A model generated the notes under the pieces. That model did no database searches, had not been told where the DNA came from, and saw only the letters and a program-made list of their open reading frames with translations. Positions 61,579-64,000 of a stretch of DNA of 64,000 nucleotides are shown here, piece after piece. How positions within the stretch are numbered: position 1 is the first letter of the stretch; each line of letters begins with the position of its first letter. The stretch is from Alteribacillus bidgolensis (lineage in GTDB: Bacteria > Bacillota > Bacilli > Bacillales > Marinococcaceae): the NCBI RefSeq assembly GCF_002886255.1, contig NZ_KZ614149.1:1-64000 (forward strand), written 5' to 3'. The translations under genes and the position numbers were made by a program.

Positions 61579-62174
61579 ATGGGAACAAAAAATATCGTTT
61601 GGCATGATGCTTCAGTTACACGAACGGAAAGAAATAAGAAAAATGAACATGAAAGCTTTGTACTTTGGTTCACTGGTTTATCTGGATCAGGCAAATCCAC
61701 CTTAGCTAATGCCGTTTCTAGAAAGCTATTTGAGGATAATAAGCAAACGTACGTATTAGACGGTGACAATGTACGGCATGGATTGAACAGCGATCTTGGT
61801 TTTCCACCGGAAGATAGAAAAGAAAACATCCGCCGTATGGTGAAATATCCAAGTTATTTGTAGACAGCGGCCAAATAGTCAGCACGGCATTTATCTCTCC
61901 TTATCGTGAAGACAGACAACAGTTTCGAGATCTGTTATCTGAAGGAGAATTTATAGAAGTTTTTGTGCAATGCAGCTTAGACACTTGTGAAAAAAGAGAT
62001 CCAAAAGGCCTTTATAAAAAAGCACGAAACGGGGAGATTCCTTCTTTTACAGGTATTGGTTCTCCGTACGAGGAACCGGAAAAACCAGAAATTATCGTAA
62101 ACACAGAAGAATATACCATTGAGGAAACGGCCGATTTCTTGATAAATTATCTTAAAGGAAAACAGCTTGTATAA
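61579..62174 (+). pseudogene. cysC: Adenylylsulfate kinase with single-base frameshift
   Basis: The frame starts MGTKNIVWHDASVTRTERNKKN with the P-loop TGLSGSGKST and LDGDNVRHGLNSDLGF. At about 61838 one base is missing from the codons for NIRRIGEISKLFVDSG, and the frame ends at 61863. The other frame continues LFVDSGQIVSTAFISPYRED...VFVQCSLDTCEKRDPKGLYKKAR to 62174. Restoring a single T gives 198 residues, the normal CysC length. It may be a true pseudogene or a sequencing error. The ATG at 61579 follows AGAAAGGAAG. Confidence 0.88.
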
Positions 62175-62215
62175 ATTAATTCAACGATGAATGGCGAAGG
62201 TGGGGAGGACCAAAA

Positions 62216-63655
62216 ATGAAAGAAGGAAAAGTATATTTGGTAGGGGCAGGTCCCGGTGATGCAGGCTTAATTACAATAAAAGGGGAAGAATGCTTAAAAA
62301 ATGCTGATGTCATTCTATATGACCGGCTTGTTAACCCTCTTTTACTTGAAAAAGCAAAAGAAAGTGCAGACCGAATTTATTGCGGTAAGCTGCCAGACCG
62401 TCACCACCTCCGTCAAGATGCCATTCAGCAGCTCATGGTTGAAAAAGCGAGAGAGGGGCTTGACGTTGTTCGTTTAAAAGGAGGCGACCCTGGGATTTTT
62501 GGAAGATCAGGCGAAGAAGCTGCGGCTTTAAAGGAAGCCGGGATTGTATATGAAGTCGTTCCAGGAATAACATCAGGCATAGCAGCTCCTCTTTATGCAG
62601 GTATTCCAGTTACACACCGCAACATTTCAGGAAGCTTTGCTGCAGTTACAGGCCATAGTAACTCAGAGAATGGACAGCCTTCTCCGAATTGGAAAGCACT
62701 AGCTAAAGCAGTGGATACGATTGCTTTTTACATGGGAGTAAAAAATCTTCCGGCTATTACGGAAAAATTAATTTATTTTGGAAAGCCAGAGCATACTCCG
62801 GTATTGATTATAGAATGGGGAACTACAGGAAGGCAGCGGGTGATCGATGGAACACTTGCTGATATTTCTGAGAAAGCAAAAATGGAGCAAGTACAGAATC
62901 CTGCGATAACGCTGGTTGGAGAGGTAGCAGCTCTGCGTGAAAATTTGTCATGGTTTGAGCATAAGGCTTTACACGGCAGATATGTATGGGTAGTTAAAAC
63001 GTCCCCTCAGCCAGGAAAAATTGCTAAAACCTTGATAAATAATGGTGCAGAGGTATTGGAAGCTCCGAGATTCATAGAAGAAGATTCTAATACACCAATC
63101 CCTGACGATTTAGCTCATTTTGATTCTCTGGTCTTTCATTCAGATGACAGTGTCTCTTTATTTTTTGAAACGCTAAGAAAACAAAAAATAGATATCCGCC
63201 GCCTGCCGGAAAGGGTTTATGCTCGTTCTAAACGAACGAAAAAGAAACTAGAACAGCATGGAATTTTTCCGTTTTTAGAGGAAGCGCCAGCAGACGATAA
63301 GTCTTTGCTTATTGGAAAAAAAGAAGATTTACCTTCAGATAATGATCATAAAGTGGATTGGATAAGCCATGCATTAAAGGTCAGTCCCCAAACTCGTAAA
63401 ACAACAGCAAGAATCGTAAATGATAATCTTATTAATACAATTGTACTGCCTTGTGCTAAAGCGGTAGATACCCTTTTAACTGAACTGGACGTTTTAGGAG
63501 TGTCTGCAGTAGAATGGGTAAATAATAAAACAATTATTTGCTATGGCCCGCAAACAAAAGAAGCAGCTCAAGCTGCAGGTTTGAATGTCTACTGTACACT
63601 GTCTAAACCAGAAAACGAAGAATTGCTTCATAGTTTTTCTGCTTTAAAACGATAA
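62216..63655 (+). CDS. cobA: Uroporphyrinogen-III C-methyltransferase fused to a HemD-like domain
   Basis: A 479-residue fusion. Residues 1-240 form a SUMT/CobA methyltransferase (YLVGAGPGDAGLITIKG, VVRLKGGDPGIFGRSGEEA, VVPGITSGIAAPLYAGIPVTHR) that makes precorrin-2 for siroheme. From about residue 248 (ALHGRYVWVVKTSPQPGKIAKTLINNGAEVLEAPRF) the chain looks like uroporphyrinogen-III synthase (HemD), but is divergent. Siroheme is the cofactor of sulfite reductase, which explains its place after the sulfate genes. The ATG lies behind GGGGAGG. Confidence 0.9.
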   Translation: MKEGKVYLVGAGPGDAGLITIKGEECLKNADVILYDRLVNPLLLEKAKESADRIYCGKLPDRHHLRQDAIQQLMVEKAREGLDVVRLKGGDPGIFGRSGEEAAALKEAGIVYEVVPGITSGIAAPLYAGIPVTHRNISGSFAAVTGHSNSENGQPSPNWKALAKAVDTIAFYMGVKNLPAITEKLIYFGKPEHTPVLIIEWGTTGRQRVIDGTLADISEKAKMEQVQNPAITLVGEVAALRENLSWFEHKALHGRYVWVVKTSPQPGKIAKTLINNGAEVLEAPRFIEEDSNTPIPDDLAHFDSLVFHSDDSVSLFFETLRKQKIDIRRLPERVYARSKRTKKKLEQHGIFPFLEEAPADDKSLLIGKKEDLPSDNDHKVDWISHALKVSPQTRKTTARIVNDNLINTIVLPCAKAVDTLLTELDVLGVSAVEWVNNKTIICYGPQTKEAAQAAGLNVYCTLSKPENEELLHSFSALKR

Positions 63656-63685
63656 TTTTCTATATTTTTAATAAAGGGTGATCCA

Positions 63686-64000
63686 ATGCAAGGAGTACTT
63701 TACGTAGGCCACGGCAGCAGGGTTAATGAGGGGAATGACCAATTAAAAGCGTTCGTTGATATTGCAAAAAAAGAGATCGATGTTCCTATTCAAGAAACAT
63801 GTTTTTTAGAATTGGCAGATCCTTCCATATTAGAAGGAGCAAGAAGGTGTATAGAACAGGGAGCGGAGTCATTAGCAGTGGTTCCGGTTTTATTGCTGGC
63901 AGCTGGTCATATCAAAAAAGATATTCCTGAAGAATTGGAAGAAGTTAAACGGAGGTACCCGGATTTAAACCTTCAATACGGTGAACCATTTGGCCTGGAA
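63686..64000 (+). CDS. sirB: Sirohydrochlorin chelatase (partial, C-terminus off the window)
   Basis: The first 105 residues of a CbiX/SirB-family chelatase: VLYVGHGSRVNEGNDQL with the metal-binding His, then TCFLELADPSILEGARRCIEQGAESLAVVPVLLLAAGHIKKDIPEEL with the second His. It inserts iron (or cobalt) into sirohydrochlorin after the methyltransferase step. The ATG follows AAAGGGTGA and lies 31 bp after the methyltransferase. The gene continues past the right edge. Confidence 0.9.
   Translation, partial: MQGVLYVGHGSRVNEGNDQLKAFVDIAKKEIDVPIQETCFLELADPSILEGARRCIEQGAESLAVVPVLLLAAGHIKKDIPEELEEVKRRYPDLNLQYGEPFGLE

Noticed and set aside
61579..62174. Programmed frameshift in cysC
   Set aside because: There is no slippery heptamer or downstream pseudoknot at the break, and the missing base lies within ordinary conserved codons.

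Overview
The window is about 64 kb of a low-GC Firmicute chromosome, most likely an endospore-forming, moderately halophilic or alkaliphilic member of the Bacillaceae. The signs are strong AGGAGG-type ribosome sites with frequent GTG and TTG starts, family members typical of Bacillus (TopB, CshA, YfmR, MreBH, YtvI, SinR, TreR, SE1832), acidic secreted proteins and two Na+/H+ antiporters. No rRNA, tRNA, CRISPR array, prophage or intact insertion sequence was found.

Layout. 1-4.4 kb: a tripartite tricarboxylate transporter (tctC-tctB-tctA, minus strand) with a CitA/DcuS-like sensor kinase and its response regulator. 4.5-12.7 kb: housekeeping genes topB, cshA, yfmR, a TerC family gene and sodC. 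12.7-18.9 kb: a decayed rsbR paralog, small unknown genes, a stand-alone C-terminal domain of the archaeal-type 3-dehydroquinate synthase, a CPA1 antiporter and a lipid kinase. 19-25.8 kb: the most interesting part. A candidate c-di-GMP-I riboswitch precedes a tiny sinI that has its own terminator. Next come sinR, a divergent slrR-like/sinI-like pair, and an island of sipW, tasA, a Lys/Glu-rich TapA-like candidate, a second sipW, an LPXTG protein with a TasA-like region, and a sortase. This reads as a biofilm fibre system in which a TasA-type fibre may be covalently anchored to the wall. 25.9-30.5 kb: brnQ, nhaC and a broken EamA transporter. 31-36.4 kb: a siderophore uptake locus (ATPase, FhuF-like reductase, fused double permease, binding lipoprotein) with Fur-type sites. 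36.5-43 kb: an MBL-fold hydrolase, panE, a 3D-domain wall protein, a scrambled membrane-protein pseudogene and ytvI. 43-48 kb: two acyl-CoA synthetases (the first broken), a DUF6884 protein and a PD-(D/E)XK nuclease. 48.2-54.1 kb: an oligopeptide ABC transporter with a divergent binding protein. 54.1-57.2 kb: treR, a beheaded treA that keeps a pair of tre operators, and a BCCT transporter remnant. 57.2-59 kb: mreBH and a small secreted peptide. 59.6 kb to the end: sulfate assimilation and siroheme genes cysH, sat, a frameshifted cysC, a cobA-hemD fusion and a partial sirB.

Two themes cut across the window. Seven loci are broken (rsbR-like, EamA, an unidentified membrane protein, acyl-CoA ligase, treA, BCCT, cysC). 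Four of their lesions are in-frame stops that fit CAA/CAG to TAA/TAG changes. There is also a dispersed structured repeat of about 100 bp, made of a 5' hairpin followed by a terminator-like hairpin. It appears at least four times nearly whole and twice in part, always on the plus strand and ahead of plus-strand genes. Starts were chosen from visible ribosome sites and often differ from the longest reading frame. All family assignments were made by eye, without searches.
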